Source: Neocallimastix lanati (nom. inval.) (taxonomy: Eukaryota; Neocallimastigomycota; Neocallimastigomycetes; Neocallimastigales; Neocallimastigaceae). From it: a stretch of DNA of 64,000 nt. The translations under genes and the position numbers were made by a program. This document shows, one piece after another, positions 27,901 through 39,781 of this stretch. The stretch is taken from the NCBI GenBank assembly GCA_016946835.1, contig JACVTC010000002.1, positions 205,001 through 269,000 on the forward strand, read 5' to 3'. A model generated the notes under the pieces. That model made no database searches and was not told the DNA's origin. It saw only the letters and a list, made by a program, of their open reading frames with translations. How positions within the stretch are numbered: the stretch's first letter is position 1; each line of letters opens with the position of its first letter.

Positions 27901-30900
27901 TTTAATTTTGATTTGGAATCATTTAATTTTGATTTTGAATCTACTAATTCTAATTTCGAATCAACTAATTCTAAATTTGAATCATCAACTTCTGAATCTT
28001 CCAGTTCTAAATCGTCTGCTTCTGAACCTTCTAATTTTAAATCTGAACCATCTAATTTTGATGGTGAATCATTTAATTTTGATTTTGAATTGGTTAGTTC
28101 TAAATTTGAATCATCTATGTTTAAATCTGAATCAGCTAATTTTAAATTTGAATCATCCACTTCTGAATCGTCTACCTCTAAGTCATCGACTTCTGACCCT
28201 TCTAATTTTAAATCTGAACCATCTAATTTTGATTTTGAATCATTTAATTTTGATTTTGAATCATCTATGTTTAAATCTGAATCAGCTAATTTTGATTTTG
28301 AATCTACTAATTCTAATTTTGAATCAACTAATTCTAAATTTGAATCATCTACTTCTGAATCATCTACTTCTAAATCATCGACTTCTGACCCTTCTAATTT
28401 TAAATCTGAACCATCTAATTTTAATTTGGAATCATTTAATTTTGATTTTGAATCATCTAATTTTGATTTTGAATCTACTAATTCTAATTTTGAATCTACT
28501 AATTCTAAATTTGAATCATCTACTTCTGAATCGTCTACCTCTAAGTCATCGACTTCTGACCCTTCTAATTTTAAATCTGAACCATCTAATTTTGATGGTG
28601 AATCATCTAATTTTGATTGTGAATCATTTAATTTTGATTTTGAATCTTCTAATTTTAAATTTGATTCATCTATTTTTAAATCTGATTCACTTAATTTTAA
28701 ATCTGATTCACTTAATTTTAAATCTGAATCATCTAATTTTAAACCTGCATTAGCTAATTTTAATTTTGCTAATTGTATATCTGAATCATTTAATTTTAAA
28801 TCTGAATCATCTAATTTTAATTTTGGATTATTTAAATTTAAATTGGAATCATCTAACTCTAAATTATCTAATTCGGAATCATCTAATTCTAAACTATCTG
28901 ATTTTGAATCATTTAATTCTAAACTACTATTCGCTTTTGAATCTTCTAATTCTACTCTACTATCTACTTTTGAATCATTTGATTCGATATTATCTACTTC
29001 TGAATCATCTACTTCTAAACTTTCTGAATCATCTAATTCTAAATCATCACTTACTTTCGAATTAACTACCACTGAAGTATCTACTTCCGAATTATTTACT
29101 TTTGAATTTTTTACTATTATTTCCTCTTTCTCTTCAGTTTCTTCTTCTTCTTCTTCTTCTTCTTTTGAATTATCATCATCATTGATATTTTTTTCATTTT
29201 GATCCTCTATCTCTATATCTTCTGAATCTTTCGTATCATCCATATGATAACTTTCACTTTCAGGATTTTCACTATTGCTATTATTGTCAAGTTGATCACT
29301 TTTATTTTCATAAATCTCTACTTCTTCATCTATATCTTCGCCATTATCATCATCAAATTTTTCTTCTCCTTCTTCTTCAATTATACTTTTAATTTTTTCA
29401 TCTTTATCTTCATCTTCATATTCGTCTTCATTCATGTCTTCTTCTTCTTCTTCCTCCACTTTAATTTCATTTTCTTTTTCAATGTCTGTTGAAATCACAC
29501 TTATTTCATTTTCTGTATTATATTTCTCATAATTACCTTCATGAACTTCTCCTTTTTCTTCTTCCTCTTCATTTAAATTCTCATTATCCTCTTCTCCATC
29601 AGATGCTTCTTGATGATGATTCATTTTATTTAATTCATTTAAATGATCATTAAATTGATCTGAACCATCCTCCTCATCATTCTCATCATCATAATAACTT
29701 TCATGTATATTTTCATTTTCATTTTCATCTTCATGCTCATCATCATAATAACTTTCATGTACATTTTCATTTTCATTTTTATTTTCATGCTCATCATCAT
29801 AATAACTTTCATGTACATTTTCATTTTCATCTTCATGCTCATCATCATAATAACTTTCATGTACATTTTCATTTTCATCTTCATACTCATCATCATAATA
29901 ACTTTCATGTACATTTTCATTTTCATCTTCATGCTCATCATCATAATAACTTTCATGTATATTTTCATTTTCATCTTCATACTCATCATCATAATAACTT
30001 TCATGTACATTTTCATTTTCATCTTCATACTCATCATCATAATAACTTTCATGTACATTTTCATTTCCATTTCCATTAGTGAATTCAATTTTTGAAATAG
30101 TATCAAAAGTTTCTTCATAATTAACCACTTCATTCTCTTTTTCATCATTCTCTTCAACCTCTTCAATCTCTTCATCCACTTCTTCTTCTTCTTCTCCTTC
30201 TTTATTTTCTTTATTCAAAGTGTTAGAGGAAAAAGAAGGTAAATGAGAAGATTGACTTTGATCGACTTCAACTTCAAAAGAAGAAGACGATGATGAAATA
30301 GAAATAGAAGAAGAAAATGAAGATTTTAATTTTTTTCCCATTTCCATTTTCTCTTTCTTTTTTCCTCCATAGGAATCAACAGCCATGGATACTGATTCAT
30401 CTTCCATCATATTATTATCCTTTTCACTGTTATCGTTACTATGAATATTATCATTATTATAATTATCATTTCCTTTATAATTATCTTTATTATCCTCTAT
30501 TTTTTTATTCAAAATTTTTTCATTTCTTTCTTCTTTTAAAATCTCTACATCATTTTCCATATCACTCAAAATACTATTGGAAGGTAAGAGGAAGTTTTCT
30601 TGATTCAATTCACCCTTTTCCTTCTCCCTCATCCTTATTTTCTCCTCCTCATTATCGTGATCAACTTTATGATAATTATGATGATGCACGTCATCCTCCT
30701 TAACCTCTTTATCCTTCACATTCATATTCACTTCATCTAACGCTTTGGTATGGGTATATACTTTATTTTTTTTTAAATTTTTATTACTAATATTAATAAA
30801 TAAAATGCCATTATTATCACTGGATCCACTACCACTACTGCCACGACCACTTCCAATACCACTTCCACTATCACCATTACTATGAATATTATTATTATAT

Positions 30901-31307
30901 TGATCTTGATTTTGATTATTACTATTATAATTAGTATTAGTATTAGTACGACTATGACCATAACTATGACTAGAACTATTTATACTTTTATTATCAAGAT
31001 ATCTTCTTTTTTCACTTCGTAATTCCAACCATTCCTCCTCCGTGATACTACTATAGATTTCTTCTATGATATCCAAATCACTGACGATGGGATCACTGTT
31101 ACCGCCGTCATCACTCCTATTGATCCTCAATATATTTTTTTTCTCAGCATTTTTGCCATTTCCTCTCTTTTTCTTTTCTTTTTCCTCATTTTTATCACGG
31201 TCATAATCGTGATTGTCGTTATCAACGTCAACATCAACGTCACCAGAACGTTGATTTTTTTCATCATTAATATTTATAGAATTGGAGGGGATATCTCTAT
31301 TTATCAT
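21098..31307 (-). CDS. Giant repeat-rich protein, 2,584 aa, nine exons, function unknown
   Basis: Minus-strand exons: 31307-26531, 26193-25622, 25270-25108, 24818-24711, 24366-24299, 24114-24062, 23874-23742, 23269-23035, 22743-21098. All eight introns are GT-AG and every junction keeps phase; the total is 7,755 nt. Exon 1 (residues 1-1592) is acidic. It holds eight copies of a 16-residue unit with HESYYDDE (about 412-539) and a very long heptad field of DSKSKLN/DSDLKLE type (about 772-1396). Exon 2 (1593-1783) is Glu/Lys/Arg-rich with a run of nine Arg, and is probably helical. Exons 3-8 (about 1784-2036) look ordered and non-repetitive, with KVVPNSVIERIKLKNVMRK and LDVCAMAGDFIMKNQNLMK; this is the part to search. 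Exon 9 is a Ser/Thr/Asn tail with poly-Asn, an Asp-Tyr repeat and an eight-His run. No signal peptide, membrane segment or known domain seen. The last acceptor follows a poly-A stretch and is the weakest junction. Confidence 0.75.
27120..28990 (-). repeat. In-frame 21-bp (heptad) repeat field with higher-order duplication
   Basis: Within exon 1 of the giant gene. The basic unit is 21 bp, encoding heptads such as DSKSKLN, DSDLKLE and DSNLELV. Longer blocks are duplicated: the block around 27261 recurs at 27774 (513 bp, 171 codons), and the block around 27624 recurs at 28116 (492 bp, 164 codons). The two spacings differ by exactly one heptad, so segmental and unit-level changes have both occurred while the frame was kept. 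Confidence 0.88.
29690..30075 (-). repeat. In-frame 48-bp repeat encoding HESYYDDE units
   Basis: Eight tandem units of about 48 bp (some with 6-12 bp insertions) in exon 1 of the giant gene, coding for ENVHESYYDDEYEDEN and variants. Each unit carries two adjacent Tyr in an acidic context. The length variants stay in frame. Confidence 0.9.
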
Positions 31308-31415
31308 TTTTTTTTTCTATTTTACTTTAATATACTTTATAAGTTTCAAAGAAAAGAAAAAAAAAAATAATAACAATAATAGAAAAAAAAAATGAAATTC
31401 AAAAATAAAGCAATG

Positions 31416-31474
31416 AAATTCAAATTCAAATTCAAATTCAAATTCAAATTCAAATTCAAATTCAAATTCAAAAA

Positions 31475-31532
<58 letters not shown>
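31416..31532. repeat. (AAATTC)n, A run and (TA)n composite
   Basis: About nine AAATTC units (31416-31470), then a 22-nt A run, then about 20 TA units. It lies 110-225 bp upstream of the giant gene's ATG, probably in its promoter or 5' UTR. Confidence 0.92.
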
Positions 31533-33277
31533 AAATTAAAAAAAATCAATAAAGTAATTTCATAAATATAAATAGTTTTATTAAAATACTCAATTTCAAT
31601 GTGTTTTTTATATATTAAAGAAAAGAATAATAAATATTATATTTCATATATAGAATAAAATATAATAATAACGAAATTCAATATATATATTATAAATACC
31701 TTTTTTTTTTTTTTATAATGACTTTTATTATTATTTTAATTATTAAAAATGAAAAAAAAAAAAATTTTTTTATTATTTTTCTATTTCCTTTAATTTTCCT
31801 ATTTTAGTTTAATAATACATTGGTCTTTCTTTTTTTTTTTTTTTTATTTTCTTATAATTTTTTAGTATTCAAATAAAAAAATTTTCTTTTTTTTTTTTTT
31901 TTTTATCCTCCATAAAAAATTATTATCATATGAACGTATTCTTTTTTTGTTTTTTTTTTTCTGTTGTTTTTATGGTATCACTATTGTTGATGTTTGTCAA
32001 TTTGTTTGTTTACTTTTTTATTCTGTAAAATATCTCCATACTATATTGACATTCTTTTTTTTTTTTTTTTTTTTTAATATAAATTTTTATAAACAATTAT
32101 TAACTAAAATATATAATAATAAATAATATTTATAATAATATTATTAATATTAATATTTATAATAATAATATTAATATTAATAATTTTTTAATTAAATTTT
32201 TTTTAAAAAAAATAAAATTAAAATTAAAAATTAAAAAAAAAAAAAAAAAATTTTTTTTTCATATTATCATTTTTTACTGCGCTGTTATAAAAAATTATAA
32301 TAAATATAATTTTTATATGAGATTAATATCAAAATGTTTTTAATAATAATGAATGGATAATGAATGAATGAATAATAATAATAATGAATAGATAATGATA
32401 ATAAATGGATAATTATAATAATGAATCATCATAATTTATAAATTCCAAACATTTTTAGTTCATTATTTTTCTATATATATTTTGACATTCCCTAAAATAT
32501 ATCTTTAAATATCTTTAAATATTTTAATGAGTAACATTCCTAAAATTATTACAAATAAATAAGTAAATATATAAAAAAAAATTAAAATAAAAAAATATAT
32601 TTATTTATAATAATATTAATAATATTTTAAAATATTATCATATATATATATAGAATTATTAAAAGATATATTGTTAATCCTACTCTTCCATTCTTTAATT
32701 TTATTATTATTATTATTACTATTACTATTATTATTATTACTATTATTATTATTATAATAATAATAATAATAATTTCTAGTAAAAAAAATATATATCTGTC
32801 TAATCTATTAATGACAATATTAATATTCTACGATTAATTAATAATGAAAAATAAAATATAAAAGATATTAATACTTATTAATGATATATTATTATTTTTC
32901 TTTTTTTTTTTTTTATTTTTTTTATTATTATTATTTTTTGATTTGTTTTTTATCATTTAAGATTTAATTATATTGCTCTATATTTTAAATGGATACATAA
33001 TTAAAAATAAAAGTTTTTTATAATATCAATAAAAACAAAAGGGATAACTCTCAAAATAATTTTAATAAAATACATTTGAAATTTATTTGTTTCTTTATAT
33101 ATTTATTCATTTATTAATTATAATCAAATTAAATGTTAATTATTTAAATATTTGTATAATAACCTTAAATAAAAATGCATTTACTAATAGAAATAATTAC
33201 AAAAATATATATATATATATATATATCCAAAAAATTTTTTTAATTGATTTAGCAATAAATCATAAAAACGTGCAATG

Positions 33278-33319
<42 letters not shown>

Positions 33320-33620
33320 ATTAATATGATATAAAACAAATAGGTGTAGTTAACATATTTATATATTTAACAATAATTATTAAATATTGAATTTATATCT
33401 CTTTTGTCAATAATAATTTTTATAATTAGAATATATTCTATAATATTTTAATTAGAATAGTTATTTTATTTTATATATTTTACAATAATTTAATATATTA
33501 GATAATTTATTATAATAAATAGCTATTATATATTATATTATATATTATAATATAATTAAATTGTAGAGTTAATATGATTAGTTATAGTATCTATATTATT
33601 ATTATTATTTTATATTTAGT

Positions 33621-33870
33621 TTATTATTAAACTTATAATTTTTATATGTAAAAATAACTATCCTTCGAATAATTTATTAAAACGGAGGTTAATTTTGGTC
33701 ACTTTTCTAGGATAAGAAAATATTAATATTAATAAAAAAATAATTATTATTAAACTTATAATTTTTATATTTTATATGTAATAACTATCCTTCGTATAAT
33801 TTAATAACACTGAGGTTAATTTTGGTTATTTTTTTAAGGTACGAAAATATTAATATTAATAAAAAAATAA
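33621..33870. repeat. Two-copy tandem duplication of about 125 bp
   Basis: Copy 1 is 33621-33743 and copy 2 is 33744-33870. Both contain TTATTATTAAACTTATAATT, ACTATCCTTCG, GAGGTTAATTTTGGT and AATATTAATATTAATAAAAA in the same order, with scattered substitutions and short indels. Non-coding, origin unknown. Confidence 0.85.
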
Positions 33871-34220
33871 TTAAACAAGTAAAAAATTAATAGCACATAA
33901 AAGTCCTGCATACCATATGATTTTTTTAAAAAAAGGATTATCATTTTGTATTATATTATTTTTGTTATATTTTAAATCTATCTTTATATTTTTATATATA
34001 TTCTATTTTTATTTTATCTTCATTTTATATATATATATAAATTTTTAATTTTCTTTACCATATTATGGACCTGGATTATCAAAGAATTCAAAGAATCCTT
34101 TCTTGTTATAATCCTGATATCCGTTATGAGGTCATCTCTAAATATTAAAAACTGATTTTAAACAAATTTAAAATAAAATATTTCTTTTTAAACTCTGTCT
34201 AAGAAATAGTTCTTAATTTT

Positions 34221-34260
<40 letters not shown>

Positions 34261-34495
34261 TTTTACTTTTTTTACTTCACAGTCTCTCACCTTATAATTT
34301 TTTTTTTCATTAAATAAAATTATTATAATTATATCTATATATATTCATATAATAAAATAGAACATTTTTTTTTATTTTCTTTATTATTATTATTATTATT
34401 ATCAATTACTTAAACTTTATGCAATTACATAAGTACATTTTTAAGCATCATCACTATTATTACTGTTAGAATTAAGTTTAATATATGAATATTAT

Positions 34496-34721
34496 TGTTA
34501 TGAAACATAATAACATATATAATTTTATATAAATGAATGTTTTAAATGGAAAAATATCATTTATTACTTAATTGTAAAATAGGGCATATATAACTTGAAT
34601 AGAGCGCTTATCTAATAACGCAATATAATTAAATTTATTAAAGGAATTTAAAAAATAATAAAAAAAAAATTAAAAATAAATATATAACTTTATCAAAATT
34701 AAAGTGTTTATTTTCTTAGCA
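34496..34721 (+). repeat. 5' LTR of element B
   Basis: 226 bp, opening TGTTATGAAAC and closing TTTTCTTAGCA, that is TG...CA. Directly followed by the primer-binding site at 34722. Confidence 0.78.
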
Positions 34722-34736
34722 GATTAAGAGTCTCAT
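34722..34736 (+). other. Primer-binding site of element B (tRNA-Lys anticodon type)
   Basis: GATTAAGAGTCTCAT directly after the LTR CA. It is the exact complement of ATGAGACTCTTAATC, the anticodon stem-loop of the human-type tRNA-Lys(CUU). The 11-nt core GACTCTTAATC is also present in the yeast tRNA (sequences from memory). It is not preceded by TGG, so a tRNA 3' end is not the expected primer. An internally cleaved tRNA primer, as in Drosophila copia, is the inference. Confidence 0.65.
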
Positions 34737-35421
34737 TTGATTCTTATAAAGATTTTTAAAAAGATTCTTATAAAGATTCTTAAAAAAATTCTTAGCAGAA
34801 GATTAGTTTGCTGAACATACTATTATGTCAGAGCAATAAATTGGAATTTTAAAATGAAATTAAAGTTACTTATTACGTCAATTTAAAGAAGAATAGAATC
34901 AATCGATCATTTGAATTGATCAAGAAAAGCATAAAATTGAAGAAACAAATAAAAATATAAAAATAATTGATATTAGGGAATTACATAAACCAAAATAAAA
35001 ATAAAAATAAAATTTTAAGCATAAAGAAAAACAAGATTCTACATAAACTAGAATAAATTATATTTTTCCCATACATTACTGGAGGCTTGAAGGAAATCTT
35101 AATGAAAATAATTAAATCATTAATTGATAACATTAAAAAATCATTTGAATGTTATTAATCATATTTTATTAAAGAATATTTATAAACCCAATTTTGATAT
35201 TTAAATGAATTAATACCCTATAGAGATTGACATAATAAACAAAGTACATAAAACCAAAGAGATGTCACAAAATTGATGTAAATTATAATTTGAAAAACAA
35301 TGATTTACATAATGAATATGTAATTAAAAATTATGAAACTATAAATGAACATAAATTAAACTTTATTATAAATAATAAATAAGATAATTCAATAATTTTC
35401 AAATAAATCAATGAATAATTT

Positions 35422-35708
<287 letters not shown>

Positions 35709-35989
35709 AAGGTTATAATAATTAAAAAAAGAAATATACAAATAGCAATAAATAAAACAACAAAAAAATGCAAAACCTTTGATATCGATGAAAGTTTGAC
35801 TTATAAAAATATGGATAATGATAATTCCCCTTTCAGTATCACTGAATATAAAAGAAAATATAAAAAGAGGAAATATTATAAAATTAATAAACCTGTTAGA
35901 AATTTATACTAGAATAAAAAAATAAAAAATATAAAGCATTCGACATTGATGAAGTCATGGATGACGTAATATATATATATGTTGAAAAG

Positions 35990-36590
35990 GATAAAAGGAC
36001 AAAAATGAATAGATAAAAGCGTTCAGTAAAGAACTAGATAATATGAAGAGAATGAAAGATTATACTTTCATAAAAGATGTTTCAAAAGATGTCAATATCA
36101 CATCTAAATGTTGTGATATTAACATCAATTGGATATTAAGTCAGCATACTCAAATGCCAAGTTAAAAGAAAAACATTTTCATGAAGCTACCTGAAGGTGA
36201 TAAAAATCAAAAGTATGAAGTATTGTGAGTTAGATAAAGCGTTATACGGATTGGAACAAGCAGGTCAAATGTGGAAGAACACATTGAATAAAGTTCTTTA
36301 TATATGTATTTGGATATAAAATTTTTAAAAAATTATTTTAAGTAAGCCCTTTTTCTATGTTAAAATGGAAAAAAACAATAAAAATAAAATGCTTATTAGG
36401 AGTGTATGTACACTTTATACTCATTAGAGGTGGAAAAAAAAAAAAGAAATCATCAAAATTAAAAATGTATTTAAGGAATAAATTTGACGTGACGGATATA
36501 GGTTATGTAGACTTTACAGTTGGTTTAAAATTTATCAAATGTTAAAATTGGATTTATAATTAAACCTAAAAAAGATACCTGAATGATATT
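35990..36590 (+). pseudogene. Copia reverse transcriptase remnant
   Basis: Plus-strand fragments in family order: ELDNMKRMKDYTFIKDVSKD (36030-36090), DIKSAYSNAKLKEK (36132-36173, the block around the first catalytic Asp), KLPEGDKNQKYEVL, LDKALYGLEQAGQMW (36230-36275), then a 62-codon frame at 36357-36545 with CLLGVYVHFILIRGG and FDVTDIGYVDFTVGLKF. These match the Ty1/copia RT layout. At the catalytic YVDD position (36405-36416) the sequence reads YVHF, so both Asp are lost. At least three stops or frame changes occur. It is a dead copy. Confidence 0.88.
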
Positions 36591-36658
36591 TAGTGACTTA
36601 AATATAAATATAAATAATATAACAATTAATAATAATAATAAAGCTTTAATTTATAAAT

Positions 36659-36706
<48 letters not shown>

Positions 36707-36896
36707 AAACTATAAATCTTAAGTCTAAACCTATTGACTTAAAATATCATTAAATTAGAAAACTAATTCGAGAAGGTAAAATAAAAATTATATTATATTA
36801 AATCAGAACATAATTGAGATGATGAGTTTACAAAATATTCAAATTCATCTCTAATGAATAAATTCAGGGAAAGCATTCTTTCTAGCTTAAATGATT

Positions 36897-36960
36897 AAAT
36901 GAAATGTATTTTAAGGATATTATACTTTAAATGAAATGTATTTTAAGGATATTATACTTT
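36897..36960. repeat. 32-bp tandem duplication before the 3' LTR
   Basis: Two identical 32-bp copies (36897-36928, 36929-36960), each starting AAATGAAATGTATTTTAAGG, immediately left of the 3' LTR of element B, where a polypurine tract would be expected. Confidence 0.9.
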
Positions 36961-36968
36961 ATGAGGAA

Positions 36969-37262
36969 TGTTTGAAATAAAATTTAATAATAGCATATAT
37001 AAAATTATATTATTATTGTTATAAATGTAAAATTATCACTTAATTGTAATATGGCGCATAAATGACCTGATTAGCACATTTATCTTATATCGTGATATAA
37101 TTAAATGTATGTAATAAAATTAAAATAAAAATAAAAATAAAATAATTATTTAATTATAAATAACTTAAAAAATAATAAATATATAACTTTATCAAATTTA
37201 AGTGTTTACTTTTTTTAATTTGATAAAATTATATATTTATTATTTTAGTGTTTATTTTCTTA
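36969..37262 (+). repeat. 3' LTR of element B, with inserted palindrome
   Basis: Starts TGTTTGAAA and aligns with the 5' LTR. It is longer because an A-rich stretch and a palindrome have been added. Arms 37170-37198 and 37217-37245 (29 bp, one mismatched pair) flank an 18-nt loop, and AGTGTTTA occurs on both sides of the right arm. The right edge is approximate because the final CA is not preserved. Confidence 0.65.
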
Positions 37263-37345
37263 ATAATTACCATAATAATATATTTTTTAAAAAAAAAAAA
37301 TATTATGTAATGTTTATCTTATAAAATATGCATAACAGCTGTACC

Positions 37346-37392
<47 letters not shown>

Positions 37393-37768
37393 AAAAATGA
37401 AATAAATATAAATCACAGAAATTAATGTGTTACCATAATTTTGTCCTATAAAAATGCAATATAAATTTTATCTTATATTAAAAATAAAAAAAGTGAAGAA
37501 TCTTAAAAACTTTTTTTTTTGAATTTAAATAATTAGAAAGATATATTAAATATTAAATATTTAAAAATATATATAAAAATATATATATTTATTTATTTAT
37601 ATTAATTGAATATAAATAAATAAAATTTCAGAAATTTCACATTATTAAATAAATAAAATATAATATAATAAACTATTCATTTAATTAAAAAAAAAGGTTA
37701 ATTTGAAGTTATAATTAAAATAAAAATATTATTAAAAAAAAAAAAAAAAAATTTTTTAAATTAATTGA

Positions 37769-37812
<44 letters not shown>

Positions 37813-39694
37813 CCGCACAAAAACTATTTATTACGTATTGCATTTATGATATTTATTGATGGATTAAAAAACTAAAGAAACAAAATTTTATCTATAATAT
37901 TGAAATCTGTGAAAGAAAATTTACATACTTATAAATATCTTTTAAATATTTGTCACTCAAAGCTTAGATTAAAACAAAAGAATATTAATTATTAAATTTT
38001 TCAATATTACTATATATATAAAGATTTATATTATTTGAAAAAAAAAAAAAAAAAAAAAAGAAAATATATATATATATATATATATATTTTCTTTTTTATT
38101 CGTATATATTATATAAATCCTATAAATATATTTTAAAAGAATTTGTATTATAGATATAAATAGATTTATTTTCTTTTCTTATTTTCTTTTTTTTTTTTTT
38201 TTTTTGATTTCGTTTTTAATTATATAGTTATCATTTAATTGATTTTATTTTTTTTTTTAAACAAAAACCATAAAGGAATTAATGAGTGAATAATTAATAA
38301 TAAATAAAAAAAGCTTTAATAAATACTGAAAAAAGGATTAAACATACAAAAATACCTAAAAAAAAAAAAAATCTCTAATTATAAAGTTTAAAAAGAAAAA
38401 AAGGTTTTTTTTTTTTTATCAAATAAATATCATTTAAATTAGCAAAAAAAAAAAAATTAAAATTAAAATTAAAGTAAATTTTATTTTTTTTAAAAAAAAA
38501 AAGAAAAGAAAATATTTTAATTAAATTATATGAGAAAAGCGGTCATAAATGAATAAAGAAATTAATACTTAAAAACTTTATTTTATCTAATTTATTATTA
38601 TATATTTATTATTTATAAAAATATTTCAATTTCTGAAGATATTATTCATTTTGATATTTTTTTTAGTTAAATAATGAATTAATAATATATAATTAATAAT
38701 ATATAATTAATAATATATATATAATAATAATAAATATATAATATATACATAATCATAATAATAAAAATAAATAATAAAAATAGATTATAATAATAAAAAT
38801 AGATTATAATAATAAAAATAGATTATAATAATAAAAAGTTCATCATTCACCAATTTCATTTTAGAATTTGACTTTAGAACAAATAAAACTTAATGTAGGA
38901 TTAGGTTAAAATAATATATTTAAAAAAAAAATGGATGATTAATTTAAGAAAAAAAAATTTTTTTTTCTTTCGTTTCATTGGTGGAGGTTGGATGAATATT
39001 GTACTACTTGAGATTTTGTTACATTACGTTTGAAGAAGAAAAAGTAGAAAAGTAAAAAAAAAAAAAAAAAGAATTATTGAAACTTTTTCCATTTTCATTT
39101 TAATTATAACAATTTAAACAGTAGTAGCTGTAAGAAAAAAAAGAAAAAACACATTTAATAAAAGAAAAATATTAAATTTAATTATTAATAGGAACATAAT
39201 GAAATTTTATAATTTTTTCTATGAAATGATTATATATTTAATAATAGTTATTAATAATTAATAATTAATAATTAATATTAATTTTTTAATTATTATTAAT
39301 TCTTTGAAATAATTTTATATTTAATAAAACAAATAATAATTAATTAATTGAATGATTGATTCCTAAAAGCGAGTCTATGGATTTAATTTAATTTTTTTTT
39401 TTTTAAAAAAAAAAATAAAGTTAAAAAGAGTATATTATATGATTATATCTATATATATATACATAATATATATATTGAATAATGCTATTTATAATTAAAT
39501 ATTATAATATTAAAAGTTAAAACAGGGTATTACTTACTACTTTTAATAATAAAAATATTTATGGAATTAAATGATTTATTAATTAGAGAGAAGATTCTAA
39601 TTAAAAAGAAATATATATTCTTTTTTTTTTTTTTTTTATAGTATTGCAATAATCTTTATTATTTTAGGAAATAAAATAATATAAATTAGATAAC

Positions 39695-39781
39695 GTTTGA
39701 TTATTTAAAGAAAATAAATTTTAATAAAATATATTTTATTATTATTTTTTATTAAAATATATTATCTTTAAATAATCAAAC
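39695..39781. repeat. 87-bp fold-back element
   Basis: Perfect 16-bp terminal inverted repeat (GTTTGATTATTTAAAG 39695-39710; its complement 39766-39781), with an imperfect AT-rich inner stem around AATAAAATATATTTTATT. Possibly a tiny MITE-like hairpin. No clear target-site duplication seen. Confidence 0.6.

Larger units (their letters stand above)
31308..34495. other. Spacer upstream of the giant gene
   Basis: AT-rich spacer. It includes a hexanucleotide array and (TA)n tract at 31416-31532, just upstream of the ATG at 31307, T runs at 31835-31846 and 34223-34254, and a two-copy tandem duplication at 33621-33870. No gene recognised on either strand. Confidence 0.5.

Noticed and set aside
27017-29202. 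Two plus-strand frames of 578 and 646 codons (Leu/Asn-rich and Ser/Phe-rich)
   Set aside because: They are antisense shadows of the 21-bp repeat field in exon 1 of the giant gene; a repeat of length divisible by three leaves all frames open.
29639-30175. Minus and plus frames of 178 and 130 codons full of Met-Lys or Ile-Phe repeats
   Set aside because: Alternative-frame shadows of the 48-bp HESYYDDE repeat.
36090-36130. Inverted repeat GATGTCAATATCAC ... GTGATATTAACATC in the copia RT
   Set aside because: Thirteen of 14 pairs match, but in AT-rich decayed coding sequence I cannot separate it from chance.
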